Of a stretch of 64,000 nucleotides of DNA, positions 34,301 through 43,365 are shown piece after piece. The stretch's first letter is position 1. Each line of letters opens with the position of its first letter. The position numbers were made by a program, and so were the translations under genes. Origin of the DNA: Flavobacterium tegetincola DSM 22377 (GTDB lineage: Bacteria > Bacteroidota > Bacteroidia > Flavobacteriales > Flavobacteriaceae); NCBI RefSeq assembly GCF_000425485.1, contig NZ_AUDN01000024.1, positions 1-64,000 of the forward strand, in the 5' to 3' direction. Below the pieces are notes generated by a model. That model was not told where the DNA came from. It did not search any database and saw only the letters and a list, made by a program, of their open reading frames with translations.

Positions 34301-35314
34301 ATGAAACAATTCGCTCTCTTAGCCACTTTTATTTTTTTACTAAATAGTTGTGCCGATAAAAAAGAAACAAAACAAGAAGAAATCGCTGCCAAAGTTAGCG
34401 TAAAAGAAATCACTACTACCTCTGAAAATGAAACGCTTAACTACAGCGGAACAATCGAAGCAGACAATACTGTTTCGATAGGATTTGCCGTTGCAGGACG
34501 AATCTCAAACGTAGTTGTCAATGAAGGACAAAGAGTTCAAAAAGGACAATTACTAGCATCAATCGATGCAACTACTTACCAAAATGCCTTTTATATCGCC
34601 AAAGCAAGCGCCGAACAAGATAATGACAATTATAAAAGATTGAACGGTTTGTACCAAAAAGGAAGCTTACCCGAACGTGATTTTATTGCCGTAAAAGTGG
34701 CTGTTGCTCAAGCAAATGCTAATAAAAGTATGGCTGCCAAAAATCTTTCTGATACCAAATTGTACGCTCCTTTTACAGGAATCATCACAACATAATCGGC
34801 TGAAGTTGGTGCTACTGCTGCGCCAAGTATTCCTGCATTTACCATCATGAAAACGGATAAAGTGTATGCCAAAGCTTCGATAACCGAGTCAGAAATCGCG
34901 AAATTAAAAATTGGTAAAGCAGCAACGGTAAGCATCGCTTCATTGGACAAAACTTTCAAAGGTAAAGTAGATATTTTAAATCCAAGTGCTGACGAATTAA
35001 CGAGAACCTTTAATGTAAAAGTGCGTTTGAACAACAGCGACAACCAACTTTTGCCTGGAATGATTAGTACCATCAAAATCGAAACAGGAAATGTTGTGGA
35101 TGTGATAAGCATTCCTTCTGTAGCTATTGTTAGAAATGCAGACAATATCCTATTTGTTTATGTAGCAGAAAACGGGAAAGCGATTAAAAAAAGAGTCACT
35201 GTTGGTGATTTTAAAAACAATGATATCATCATTACTTCCGGATTAAAAATAGGCGATAAAGTGCTAATTGAAGGCCAAAAGAATGTAAAAGAAGGTCAGG
35301 CCATTAGCCTTTAA
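34301..35314 (+). pseudogene. RND periplasmic adaptor with an in-frame stop codon
   Basis: Lipoprotein adaptor (lipobox LNSC, Cys17). First lipoyl half (VVNEGQRVQKGQLLASIDA), helical hairpin, then GIITT followed by TAA at 34793-34795. The same frame continues at once with SAEVGATAAPSIPAFTIMKT through the beta-barrel and membrane-proximal domains to 35314. One base change (probably AAA Lys to TAA) splits a 337-codon gene into 164 + 172 codons. No frameshift. Without readthrough, the adaptor lacks its barrel and the pump should not assemble. First gene of the RND operon. Confidence 0.88.
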
Positions 35315-35338
35315 ATGTAACTGAAAGATAAGATAAAA

Positions 35339-38300
35339 ATGAAAAAAGTAAAAATAAATTTCATAGAAGCCTCTATGAAATACCATCAGGTAACGCTTGT
35401 AATTACGGCACTTCTTATGATTTTGGGAATTTATTCACTAGCTACAATGGCTCGTAGTGAAGATCCTCAAATTACAGTACGTAAAGGGTTGGTTATCGCT
35501 GCTTTTCCTGGTGCAGACGAGGAACAAGTAGAAAAGCAGTTAACCGATCAATTAGAACAGTACTTGTTTAGTTTTGAAGAAATTAGAAAAGAAAAAACAT
35601 TTTCTGACACCAAAGAAGGTCAGGTTATTGTTACTGTAGAATTAAACGAAAATGTAAAAGATACTGATCGATTTTGGTCTACTTTACAACGTGGATTAAG
35701 TACTACTTTTCCACAAAATTTCGCAACACCTCCGGGAATGATTGGTCCGATGGTGAATAGTGATTTTGGAGATGTTGTTTCTCAAATGATTACGGTTTCT
35801 GCTCCTGGAAGAAGTTATGCAGAATTAGAAACCTACTTGGATCAACTAGAAGACGGACTTAAAACCATTCCAGAAACGTCTAAAATTAAACGATATGGTG
35901 GGCAAAAAGAACAAATATATGTTACTGTAAAAGATGAAAAATTAAGACAGTATGGATTTGATTTTTCTACTATTGCACAGGTTATTCAAAGTCAAAATAA
36001 CACTGGTTTTGCGGGTGGAATCACATTAAAAAACACTGAGGTTTCAGTATTTGCAAAAAATCATTATAAAAATGCAACTGATTTAAGCAATCAAATTGTT
36101 TACAGCACAGCAGGAGGAAAAGTAGTGCGTTTGAAAGATGTTGCCACTATAGAACGTCGTTATGAAGAAACAGCCAGTTATATAAAAGTAGGTGACGATA
36201 AAGTGACCATGATTGCGATCGAAATGCAACCAGGAAACAATATTGTACAATTTGGTGAAAAGGTAGAGCTAGCTTTAGATAAAATAAAAAAAGAGTTGCC
36301 TCCAGATGTACAAGTGCAATCGATTGTGAATCAGCCAGAGGTAGTGAAAGAAAGTATAAGTCACTTTATGCTAGAATTTGCCATTGCCATTTTAGCGGTA
36401 ATTTCAGTAGTAATTATATTGCTTCCGTTTCGATTTGCAATAGTATCAGCCGTTGCGGCTCCAGTATCTATTTTTATCACTTTTGGAATACTTAATATGA
36501 TGGGAATCGAAATCCATCAAGTAACGCTAGCGGCCTTAATTATTGTATTAGGAATGGTGGTTGATGATGCCATTGTTGTAGTTGATAATTATGTCGAAAA
36601 ATTAGACGAAGGCGAAGATCCGTGGACAGCAGGATGGCAAAGTGCGACACAATTAATGGTGCCTGTTTTTACAGCAACTATGGCTATTATTTGTTCGTTT
36701 TTACCTTTGGCTTTTTTCTTAAACGGAATTTCAAAAGAATTTATTCAAGCCTTACCTATTGCGGTAGCAGTTGCTTTATTTGCTTCTTTATTAGTAGCGC
36801 TTTTATTAACACCTTATTTGTGTTACATCTTCATTAAAAAAGGATTAAAGGACAAAGAAAAAGATCCTAATAAGAAAGAAACGATGTTGGATCGCTTGCA
36901 AAATCTATTCAACCGCACATTAGATATTTGTTTCGAAAGACCAAATGTGACTATGTTATTGGGACTTTTATCAGTCTTCGTAGGATTTGGAGTCGCTTCA
37001 CAATTAGAGCAAGAATTATTCCCTATAGCGGAGAGAAACCAATTTAACATAGAGGTTTGGTTGCCAAATGGAGGAACTTTAGAACAAACAGAAGCCGTTG
37101 TAAAACGTGTGGAAGAAAAAATTAAGGGAGACGACAGAGTGGTAAATGTAGCTAGTTTTGTAGGGACAAGTTCTCCTCGTTTTCACTCCACTTATGCACC
37201 AGAATTTCCACGAAAAAACTTTGCTCAAATATTTATTACCACAACAGGTAAAGATGCTACGACTGAACTAGCCGCAGAATATATGGATAAGTTTAAAAAC
37301 TTTGTACCAGACGGTTACATACGAGTGCGTCAATTATCTTTGAACGAAGCACCTTCACCAATTGAAGTTAGAATCGTTGGCGATGACATGATTAAACAAA
37401 AGCAAGTCGCTTCACAAATTGAAGAAATTCTTGGGGATACTAAAGGGCTTAATTGGATTAGAACCACTTATCAAGACGATTATCTGGGGGCCAAAGTAGC
37501 ATTAAAAGACGATGTTGCCAATAGATTAGGAGTTACCAATACTGCTGTTTCTCAAACTTTAGGAGCAGGATTAAAAGGATATCCGGTGAGCACTATTTAT
37601 GAAGGTGATAAACCGATTGATATTGTAATGCGTTATGATGAAAATGATCGAAAAAATGTTGGTGAACTTGGTGCTTTAAATATTTCAACCGCTTTGGGGA
37701 CTAAAGTTCCGCTAAGAGAAGTTGCTACTATTACTCCAGAATGGCATACGGGAGTTATTGCGCACAGAAACGGTTTACGTACACTAGCAGTAAGAGCAGA
37801 AGCGCAATTGGGTGTGAAAGCAGCAACAATTCAAGCTGAAATTATGCCGAAAATAGAGGCCCTTAAATTGCCTGACGGAATCAGTATAAATTACGGTGGT
37901 GAATTTGAAAACATCAATGAAACGGGGCCTGGAATGGCTTCTTCAATGGGAATAAGTTTGATTCTTATTTTCCTAGTACTCCTGTTTCAATTCAAAAACT
38001 TCACAAAGGTATTAATCGTTGTTGCTACATTCCCTTTGAGTTTACTAGGTGCCTTTTTAGGATTGTATCTTACAGGAAACCCTTTCGGATTTACAGCATT
38101 TATGGGAGTGATTAGTTTGATTGGTATTGTGGTTCGTAACGGAATCATACTAGTCGATTATGCCGATGAATTAATTTTAGAACATGGCTATTCCAAATTT
38201 GAAGCCGCCAAAGCAGCCGGAAAAAGACGTATGCGTCCTATTTTCTTGACTTCTGTTGCAGCAGCGATAGGTGTTGTGCCTATGATTGCCGGAAAATCTC

Positions 38301-38539
38301 CGCTATGGGCACCTTTGGGTAGTGTTTTAGCTGTTGGATTACTAGTTTCTATGGTAATGACCTTGTTTATTGTTCCTGTACTTTATTACAAATATGTAGA
38401 CATTGAGGTGTCACCAGAAAAACATCCGCATCCTAATTCTGAAACTTTTGAACCCATTCTATACAAACCAAAACCTAAGAAAAACTATTTAGTACGTAGA
38501 ATAAACGTCTTTAGATACAAATTAAAAAAAAGGAAATAA
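35339..38539 (+). CDS. RND efflux pump, inner-membrane transporter (AcrB/HAE1 type)
   Basis: 1066 residues, full length. N-terminal helix, two large periplasmic loops, 12 membrane helices. TM4 proton-relay motif VVDDAIVVVDN (about 406-416). Other conserved parts: MVPVFTATMAIICSFLPLAF and MRPIFLTSVAAAIGVVPMI. Proton-driven export of drugs or other hydrophobic compounds via the adaptor (34301) and the TolC-like channel (38542). Intact, although the adaptor upstream has a stop codon. 24 bp after the adaptor, 2 bp before the channel gene. Confidence 0.94.
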   Translation: MKKVKINFIEASMKYHQVTLVITALLMILGIYSLATMARSEDPQITVRKGLVIAAFPGADEEQVEKQLTDQLEQYLFSFEEIRKEKTFSDTKEGQVIVTVELNENVKDTDRFWSTLQRGLSTTFPQNFATPPGMIGPMVNSDFGDVVSQMITVSAPGRSYAELETYLDQLEDGLKTIPETSKIKRYGGQKEQIYVTVKDEKLRQYGFDFSTIAQVIQSQNNTGFAGGITLKNTEVSVFAKNHYKNATDLSNQIVYSTAGGKVVRLKDVATIERRYEETASYIKVGDDKVTMIAIEMQPGNNIVQFGEKVELALDKIKKELPPDVQVQSIVNQPEVVKESISHFMLEFAIAILAVISVVIILLPFRFAIVSAVAAPVSIFITFGILNMMGIEIHQVTLAALIIVLGMVVDDAIVVVDNYVEKLDEGEDPWTAGWQSATQLMVPVFTATMAIICSFLPLAFFLNGISKEFIQALPIAVAVALFASLLVALLLTPYLCYIFIKKGLKDKEKDPNKKETMLDRLQNLFNRTLDICFERPNVTMLLGLLSVFVGFGVASQLEQELFPIAERNQFNIEVWLPNGGTLEQTEAVVKRVEEKIKGDDRVVNVASFVGTSSPRFHSTYAPEFPRKNFAQIFITTTGKDATTELAAEYMDKFKNFVPDGYIRVRQLSLNEAPSPIEVRIVGDDMIKQKQVASQIEEILGDTKGLNWIRTTYQDDYLGAKVALKDDVANRLGVTNTAVSQTLGAGLKGYPVSTIYEGDKPIDIVMRYDENDRKNVGELGALNISTALGTKVPLREVATITPEWHTGVIAHRNGLRTLAVRAEAQLGVKAATIQAEIMPKIEALKLPDGISINYGGEFENINETGPGMASSMGISLILIFLVLLFQFKNFTKVLIVVATFPLSLLGAFLGLYLTGNPFGFTAFMGVISLIGIVVRNGIILVDYADELILEHGYSKFEAAKAAGKRRMRPIFLTSVAAAIGVVPMIAGKSPLWAPLGSVLAVGLLVSMVMTLFIVPVLYYKYVDIEVSPEKHPHPNSETFEPILYKPKPKKNYLVRRINVFRYKLKKRK

Positions 38540-38541
38540 TC

Positions 38542-39828
38542 ATGTCTGCAAAAAATATAAAGATGGCAATAGTAGCTTTCACGCTATTGGCTGCCAGCCT
38601 TACCACAAACAGCTTTGCTCAGGGGAGAAATCTCTCCCTTGACACTGCTAAAAAAGAGGCTTTATCGAACAATAAAAAAATCAAAAAAGCTAATTCTTCA
38701 ATTGAAGCAGCCACTGCCGCTGAAGTAGGTGCTTTTACAGCTAACAAACCAAGTTTAGAAGCGAGTGCAACTGGCCTAAATGTTGGTAAACCGTTGAGCG
38801 CATTGTTACCAGAGTACAATGCTAGTGTAACCTTGGGTGTAACACAGGTGATTTACGCAGGTGGCAAAATAAATACCGCCAAACAAATTAGTACTGCCGC
38901 AGTGGCGCTTTATACGTCACAAAAAACATTGACCAATAACGAAGTGCTTCTTGATGTAGAGACCACTTATTGGCAAATTATCAATGTCAAAGGTAAAATT
39001 GATTTGGCCACCAAGTCCAATGCAATGTTGAGTCAATTATTGAAAGATTTAAACAACTCGTACAATGCCGGAATCATCTACAAAAATGATGTTTTGCGTG
39101 TGCAAGTACAACTCAATCAAGCACAATTAAATTTATCGAAAGCGAAAGATGCTTTGACCATTTTAAATTTAAAAATGGCGCAATTAATTGGTTCGAAAGA
39201 AACTGAATTTACCATCGAAGATGCTGAGATCGAGATTGATGCTATCGAAAGTCAGCTTTCGCAGGAGAACGCGATCGCAAATCGTCCTGAAATTAAAATA
39301 ATTGAAAAAGCGGTTTCTATCGAAGAATTAAAATCAAAACTACTTGAAGCAGACAGAAAACCAACAGTAGCAATGAACGTAAGCGGATTATACGGTCTGG
39401 GCAAAGGAATTAATTTTGCTACAGGCGATAATAATTTTAGTTCGTACTATGCCATGTTGAGCGTGAAAGTTCCCGTTTTTGATTGGGGAGGTCGCAAACA
39501 AAAAGTAAAAGAACAAGATTTTAAAGTAGAAGCACAAAAATTTGAATTGGAACAAACCCAAGAATTAGTAGCTATCGAAATTGCAAATGCAAAACTTGAC
39601 ATGCTTCGTGCCAAAGAACGTATAGAAATCACTCAAAAATCATTAGCGCAAGCCGATGAAAACTTACGCTTAAACAATGATCGTTTTGATGCCGGAACGG
39701 TGATAGGAAAAGATGTTCTAGAAGCACAAGTGATGTGGCAAACCGCTTTCTCTGATGTGATTGATGCCAAAGCAGTATTCAAAATTAGCGAAGCCAATTA
39801 CAAAAAAGCGACTTCAAGTTTAGAATAA
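38542..39828 (+). CDS. TolC-family outer membrane channel
   Basis: 428 residues: Sec signal peptide (ending TNSFAQ, about 27), two long helical outer-membrane efflux protein repeats with beta strands (QVIYAGGKINTAKQ and later VPVFDWGGRKQKVKEQ). The exit duct of the RND tripartite pump. Start 2 bp after the pump stop; a TetR gene follows by 16 bp. Confidence 0.92.
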   Translation: MSAKNIKMAIVAFTLLAASLTTNSFAQGRNLSLDTAKKEALSNNKKIKKANSSIEAATAAEVGAFTANKPSLEASATGLNVGKPLSALLPEYNASVTLGVTQVIYAGGKINTAKQISTAAVALYTSQKTLTNNEVLLDVETTYWQIINVKGKIDLATKSNAMLSQLLKDLNNSYNAGIIYKNDVLRVQVQLNQAQLNLSKAKDALTILNLKMAQLIGSKETEFTIEDAEIEIDAIESQLSQENAIANRPEIKIIEKAVSIEELKSKLLEADRKPTVAMNVSGLYGLGKGINFATGDNNFSSYYAMLSVKVPVFDWGGRKQKVKEQDFKVEAQKFELEQTQELVAIEIANAKLDMLRAKERIEITQKSLAQADENLRLNNDRFDAGTVIGKDVLEAQVMWQTAFSDVIDAKAVFKISEANYKKATSSLE

Positions 39829-39844
39829 CATAAAAATAATTGGA

Positions 39845-40447
39845 ATGAAAAACCAAACCAAAAACCTAATATTGAAAAACGCTGCTGTACTTTTTTACAG
39901 CAGCGCAATCAATCATGTAACCCTAGATGATATTGCTTCAAAATGTGGGATTTCGAAAAAAACAATCTATAAATATTTCAAAAACAAAGAAGATTTAGTT
40001 ATTAAAACGATCCGAAAACAAGCCAAAATACTCAAGAAAAATATCAGTAGAATTCAGCAGATAGGGCACAATGCCTTAGAAGAACTGATGTACTTTATTA
40101 CCTACATCAATAAAAAAATGCATCGGGTTTATCCAATGGTCAAAAACGAAATTAAAAAAGGGCCTGCCAATAGTTTTTTTAATGCCATAAATTATAGTGA
40201 CACTATCATTTTGCAGTTTATTGTCGATAATATCGAACACGGCAAACTACAAGGGTTGTACAAAGAACAAATTGATGCCCAAGAATTTTGTGAGTCTTAT
40301 GATGTGCTTTCAAAAAGCATTTACTTCAACTACTATTTCACGGACCTAAACGTAAAAAAGAAATCATTTGAGTTTGTAAGTTCCTTATTTCTATATGGAT
40401 TGGTAACACAGTTGGGATTGGATTATTTGCAAATACTATTGTCATAG
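39845..40447 (+). CDS. TetR-family regulator of the RND operon
   Basis: 200 residues: N-terminal TetR helix-turn-helix (VTLDDIASKCGISKKTIYKY, about 24-43), all-helical ligand domain. Last gene of the efflux operon (16 bp after the TolC gene), a usual layout for a local repressor whose ligand is a pump substrate. It has no broken motif. Confidence 0.9.
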   Translation: MKNQTKNLILKNAAVLFYSSAINHVTLDDIASKCGISKKTIYKYFKNKEDLVIKTIRKQAKILKKNISRIQQIGHNALEELMYFITYINKKMHRVYPMVKNEIKKGPANSFFNAINYSDTIILQFIVDNIEHGKLQGLYKEQIDAQEFCESYDVLSKSIYFNYYFTDLNVKKKSFEFVSSLFLYGLVTQLGLDYLQILLS

Positions 40448-40573
40448 TTCCTAATAAACAAAAAAACAACTACATTTATAGGTGTCTAAAGGGTGCACCG
40501 AAATCTTTTTATCCGTTGTAGTCCTTGGCGTACTGAAAAATGCTATTTATTAAAGAGTTCAAAATTAAAGAAA

Positions 40574-41029
40574 ATGACAGAAAACAGTAAAATAACGTCG
40601 ATAGTGGTAACTGATTTTGAAGAAAACGAAATCAACTTAATGGCAAAGTACAAAGGTAAAAATCTGTTACTTATCATTTACCGAAATCAATGTTTGGGTT
40701 GCTCGGGAAGAGCCATTCCATTAGCCTTTGCCTTTCAAAAAGAGTTTAAGGATTTACAAGTTATTGGCATTCATACCAATTTTGGAAACACAAAAACTAC
40801 TAAAGAAGAAATTCAAAGCATTTTTACAATTGATGAACTGCCTTTTCCTATTTACATTGATGAAAAGCACCAAGTTTACGATCAGTTCAATTCAGAAGGA
40901 ACACCGCAATGGTTAATTATAAATCATGAAGGTATTCTTTTTCGGTCGTTGTTTGGCTCGCAGGAAGGAGCACAAAACCGGTTAAAATATGCCTTAGAGG
41001 ACGTAATGAATATTAAATCTGATTTATAA
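40574..41029 (+). CDS. Thioredoxin-like (AhpC/TSA-type) redox protein
   Basis: 151 residues from the ATG at 40574. An upstream ATG (40493) would add 27 residues without domain character. Thioredoxin fold with CLGCSGRAIP (CxxC) and TPQWLIINHEG (cis-Pro region). Probably a thiol peroxidase- or disulfide-type protein of the cytoplasm; there is no signal peptide. Not linked to an obvious partner. Confidence 0.8.
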   Translation: MTENSKITSIVVTDFEENEINLMAKYKGKNLLLIIYRNQCLGCSGRAIPLAFAFQKEFKDLQVIGIHTNFGNTKTTKEEIQSIFTIDELPFPIYIDEKHQVYDQFNSEGTPQWLIINHEGILFRSLFGSQEGAQNRLKYALEDVMNIKSDL

Positions 41030-41262
41030 AAGGAAAAGCAACATTTCACAATCCCTGCGTGTATCATAGTCGGTAACTAATGCTAAAGTAGTGTCGTTTA
41101 CTGTTGCTCCAATCCCTTGGGTCAAAATTAGCTACCAACAAGGACCAGTCATTAGATTGGTGTTTTTTTTGAAGTAGAAGAAATGTATTCATCATTAGCT
41201 CGTATTGAGCTTAACCCCCTATTTGCAATTGCTATAATCATTTCGCACAATTTATTGGTATC
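41030..41262. other. Intergenic stretch after the thioredoxin-like gene
   Basis: 233 bp with no gene. A weak ACCA/TGGT hairpin with T-run near 41145-41170 may end transcription. The 5' cassette-border element copy B begins at 41263. Confidence 0.35.
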
Positions 41263-41379
41263 GATTTTCATTGTTTTATCTTACATTAGCATAATGATTG
41301 AAGTATCATTGTAGTGATAAATATAAACTGAAAATTGGTGGCTTTGTATCGTTTTGTGATACATATAGATGAGTGGCCA
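41263..41379 (+). repeat. 5' cassette-border element, copy B
   Basis: Aligns with 9183-9305 over its full length. Perfect TGTATC/GATACA inverted repeat inside (around GTTTTGT). Ends in GAGTGGCCAGCAATT, directly joined to the AraC-YkgB duplication. Confidence 0.7.
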
Positions 41380-41399
41380 GCAATTAAAAAAATCGAAAT

Positions 41400-42215
41400 T
41401 TGTTTTCAATACAATCTTTAGAAGCCAACTATTTTATTAAAAATTATAATGTTCCCTTGTATTCCATTATTTTATTGGATGATGAGTCGGATTTTTCTGT
41501 CAACATTGTAAAATATAAAACGAAACGAAAGTCTATTTTATTCCTTTCTCCTTATCAAAATTTAAAATGGTTCGGTTCTACTTCTTCAAAAGTGAAATTA
41601 CTACAATTTCACGGAGATTTTTATTGTATTGAGTATCATAAAAAAGAAGTTGCTTGTAATGGATTGTTATTTAATAATATCTATTTGCAACCCTACCTTT
41701 CACTCAATACAATTAAATTTCAAGAAATATCCCAACTAGTCGATAAAATGGAAAAAGAAGTTGGAGCCAATAAAAGGTTTTCAGAATCTGTTATAAAATC
41801 TTATCTACAGCTCATATTAGCTATTTGTAGTAGTGAAAAAGATGAACAACTTGGCAATAGACTCACACCACAAACTAATGAAAATGAGCTGCTACTGTTT
41901 CAAAGTTTGTTAGAATTGCATTTTCATACAGAACGTAATTCTTCATTCTATGCCGATAAGTTAAATATGTCCCTTTCTTCATTTAGTAAAAAAATAAAAT
42001 CTCAAGTTGGAAAAACACCAACGCAACTCATCCAAGAGCGCGTTATCATAGAAGCTAAGAAATTATTGCACCTCACTTTTAAAACTGTAAAAGAAGTTTC
42101 AGTTGAGCTAAACTTCGATGACGAATTTTATTTTAGTAGGTATTTTAAGAAAGAAGTTGGATTGTCTCCCACTCATTTTCGTGAGAAAGTAGGGATTTCT
42201 ATAGTGGCAAAATAA
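41400..42215 (+). CDS. AraC-family transcriptional regulator, copy B
   Basis: 271 residues from TTG 41400. The upstream frame has TAA within 20 bp and no ATG exists, so the start is TTG or the gene is 5'-truncated, as in copy A (15028). The C-terminal AraC domain is intact (SSFSKKIKSQVGKTPTQLIQ, FSRYFKKEVGLSPTHFREK). About 22 substitutions from copy A, with no frameshift, suggest both are under selection or the copying is recent. Confidence 0.8.
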   Translation: MFSIQSLEANYFIKNYNVPLYSIILLDDESDFSVNIVKYKTKRKSILFLSPYQNLKWFGSTSSKVKLLQFHGDFYCIEYHKKEVACNGLLFNNIYLQPYLSLNTIKFQEISQLVDKMEKEVGANKRFSESVIKSYLQLILAICSSEKDEQLGNRLTPQTNENELLLFQSLLELHFHTERNSSFYADKLNMSLSSFSKKIKSQVGKTPTQLIQERVIIEAKKLLHLTFKTVKEVSVELNFDDEFYFSRYFKKEVGLSPTHFREKVGISIVAK

Positions 42216-42290
42216 TCCATCGTTCATCCGCTTTAATCCATTCTTTAGCTTATTCTTAATGTATAATTTTGTTCTCAAAAAAATTTAATT

Positions 42291-42911
42291 ATGAACATCT
42301 TACTTAATTTATTAATAAACAGTCAATCCAACTTTATCAATTTCATTCGTATTGCCATTTTTATAGTGATGGTTTGGATTGGTGGTCTAAAAGCGTACCA
42401 ATACGAAGCAGATGGAATAGTTCCTTTTGTAGCAAATAGTCCCTTAATGAGCTTCTTTTATGAAAACAGTAACAAAACAGCCATCAATGAAGAAGGAAAA
42501 ACCGTTAAAGAATACATGCTACACAAAAACCCAGAAGGTAAAATGGTAGAGAAAAATATAGAATGGCATAAATCAAATAATACGTATACCTTCTCTTATG
42601 GGTTAGGAAGTGTAATTGTTATTATAGGACTTTTGACACTTTTGGGAATTTGGTTTCCAAGAATCGGTCTGTGGGGAGGATTGTTAACATTTGGAATGTC
42701 CATTGTTACCTTAACCTTCCTCATAAGCACTCCAGAAGTATATGTTCCAAATTTAGGAGGCGATATGCCAACACCTCAATTTGGATTTCCTTTTCTATCT
42801 GGAGCTGGAAGATTGGTTTTAAAAGACATTATTATGATGGCAGCTGGATTAATAATTGCATCTGATTGTGCAAAGAACATAAAAAATACTGGCAACACCG
42901 TGCATAATTAA
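42291..42911 (+). CDS. YkgB/DUF417 family inner-membrane protein, copy B (RclC-like)
   Basis: 206 residues, four membrane helices, same DUF417 hallmarks as the copy at 15919 with about 10 substitutions (mostly in the second helix and the C-terminal tail). Preceded by its own -7 box TAATTTTG (about 42264-42271), conserved with copy A. Paired with an AraC regulator, as RclC with RclR in E. coli, hinting at reactive-chlorine or related oxidant response. Confidence 0.85.
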   Translation: MNILLNLLINSQSNFINFIRIAIFIVMVWIGGLKAYQYEADGIVPFVANSPLMSFFYENSNKTAINEEGKTVKEYMLHKNPEGKMVEKNIEWHKSNNTYTFSYGLGSVIVIIGLLTLLGIWFPRIGLWGGLLTFGMSIVTLTFLISTPEVYVPNLGGDMPTPQFGFPFLSGAGRLVLKDIIMMAAGLIIASDCAKNIKNTGNTVHN

Positions 42912-42993
42912 TTGCCTAGTTATCGATTACTTACGAAAATACTCGGTTGTTTTCTATTTGGTTTTTATTTTCTAAATTACGTGCTCCAGCTAT
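42909..42993 (+). repeat. 3' cassette-border element, copy B
   Basis: TTACGAAAA, TTTTCTATTTGGTTTTTATT and CTAAATTACGTGCT match the 11181-11272 element. The hairpin core changed but pairing is partly kept (GAAAA/TTTTC). Confidence 0.65.
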
Positions 42994-43214
42994 ACGAAGT
43001 GTTCTACTATAGTATAGCTGCTGTGCAAATGTCTCCGAATTCGCCCCGAGCGTTCGAATATAACTACAATTTCAACGGTACATTAGCGTAAAATTGTATT
43101 TTTTGCCCGCAAAATAAATCCATTACTAGACGTTTAAAATCAAATTTACAATTCTTAATAAGGTGACGCACTGTACGTGATTTCCGCAATCCTCGCAATG
43201 ATCCTGATTGCGGA
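42987..43214. repeat. Intergenic inverted repeats
   Basis: CAGCTATAC / GTATAGCTG (42987-43020) and TCCGCAAT / ATTGCGGA (43183-43214). The 42912-43365 gap has no gene; it also holds the direct repeat at 43241. Confidence 0.5.
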
Positions 43215-43240
43215 TGCTCGTTGTGCATGCGTGTGTAAGA

Positions 43241-43327
43241 TTCTTGTAGAATGACAAACTAGGTGGATTTGCTTTGCGTTTCGTTAGTTACTTTTAAGTG
43301 CCAAAACTTAAATGTTTTTCTATATCT
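43241..43327 (+). repeat. Direct repeat flanking the YcaQ module, left copy
   Basis: AGAATGACAAACTAGGTGGA, then TTGCGTT and AAGTGCCAAAACTTAAATGT. It matches 45441-45526 at about 80% by eye. The two copies flank the three genes 43366-45389. Confidence 0.7.
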
Positions 43328-43365
43328 TACAGGATTTAAAAAATACAACAAAGTAAAATTCTACT

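Larger units (their letters stand above)
41371..42936 (+). repeat. Segmental duplication, copy B (AraC-YkgB)
   Basis: Partner of 15003-16565. Here it is flanked on both sides by elements also found around the HEPN genes (5' 9183-9305, 3' 11181-11272). Confidence 0.9.

Noticed and set aside
34708..35145. A 145-residue minus-strand frame across the adaptor gene
   Set aside because: Antisense shadow of the adaptor; the plus-strand frame has clear domain motifs.
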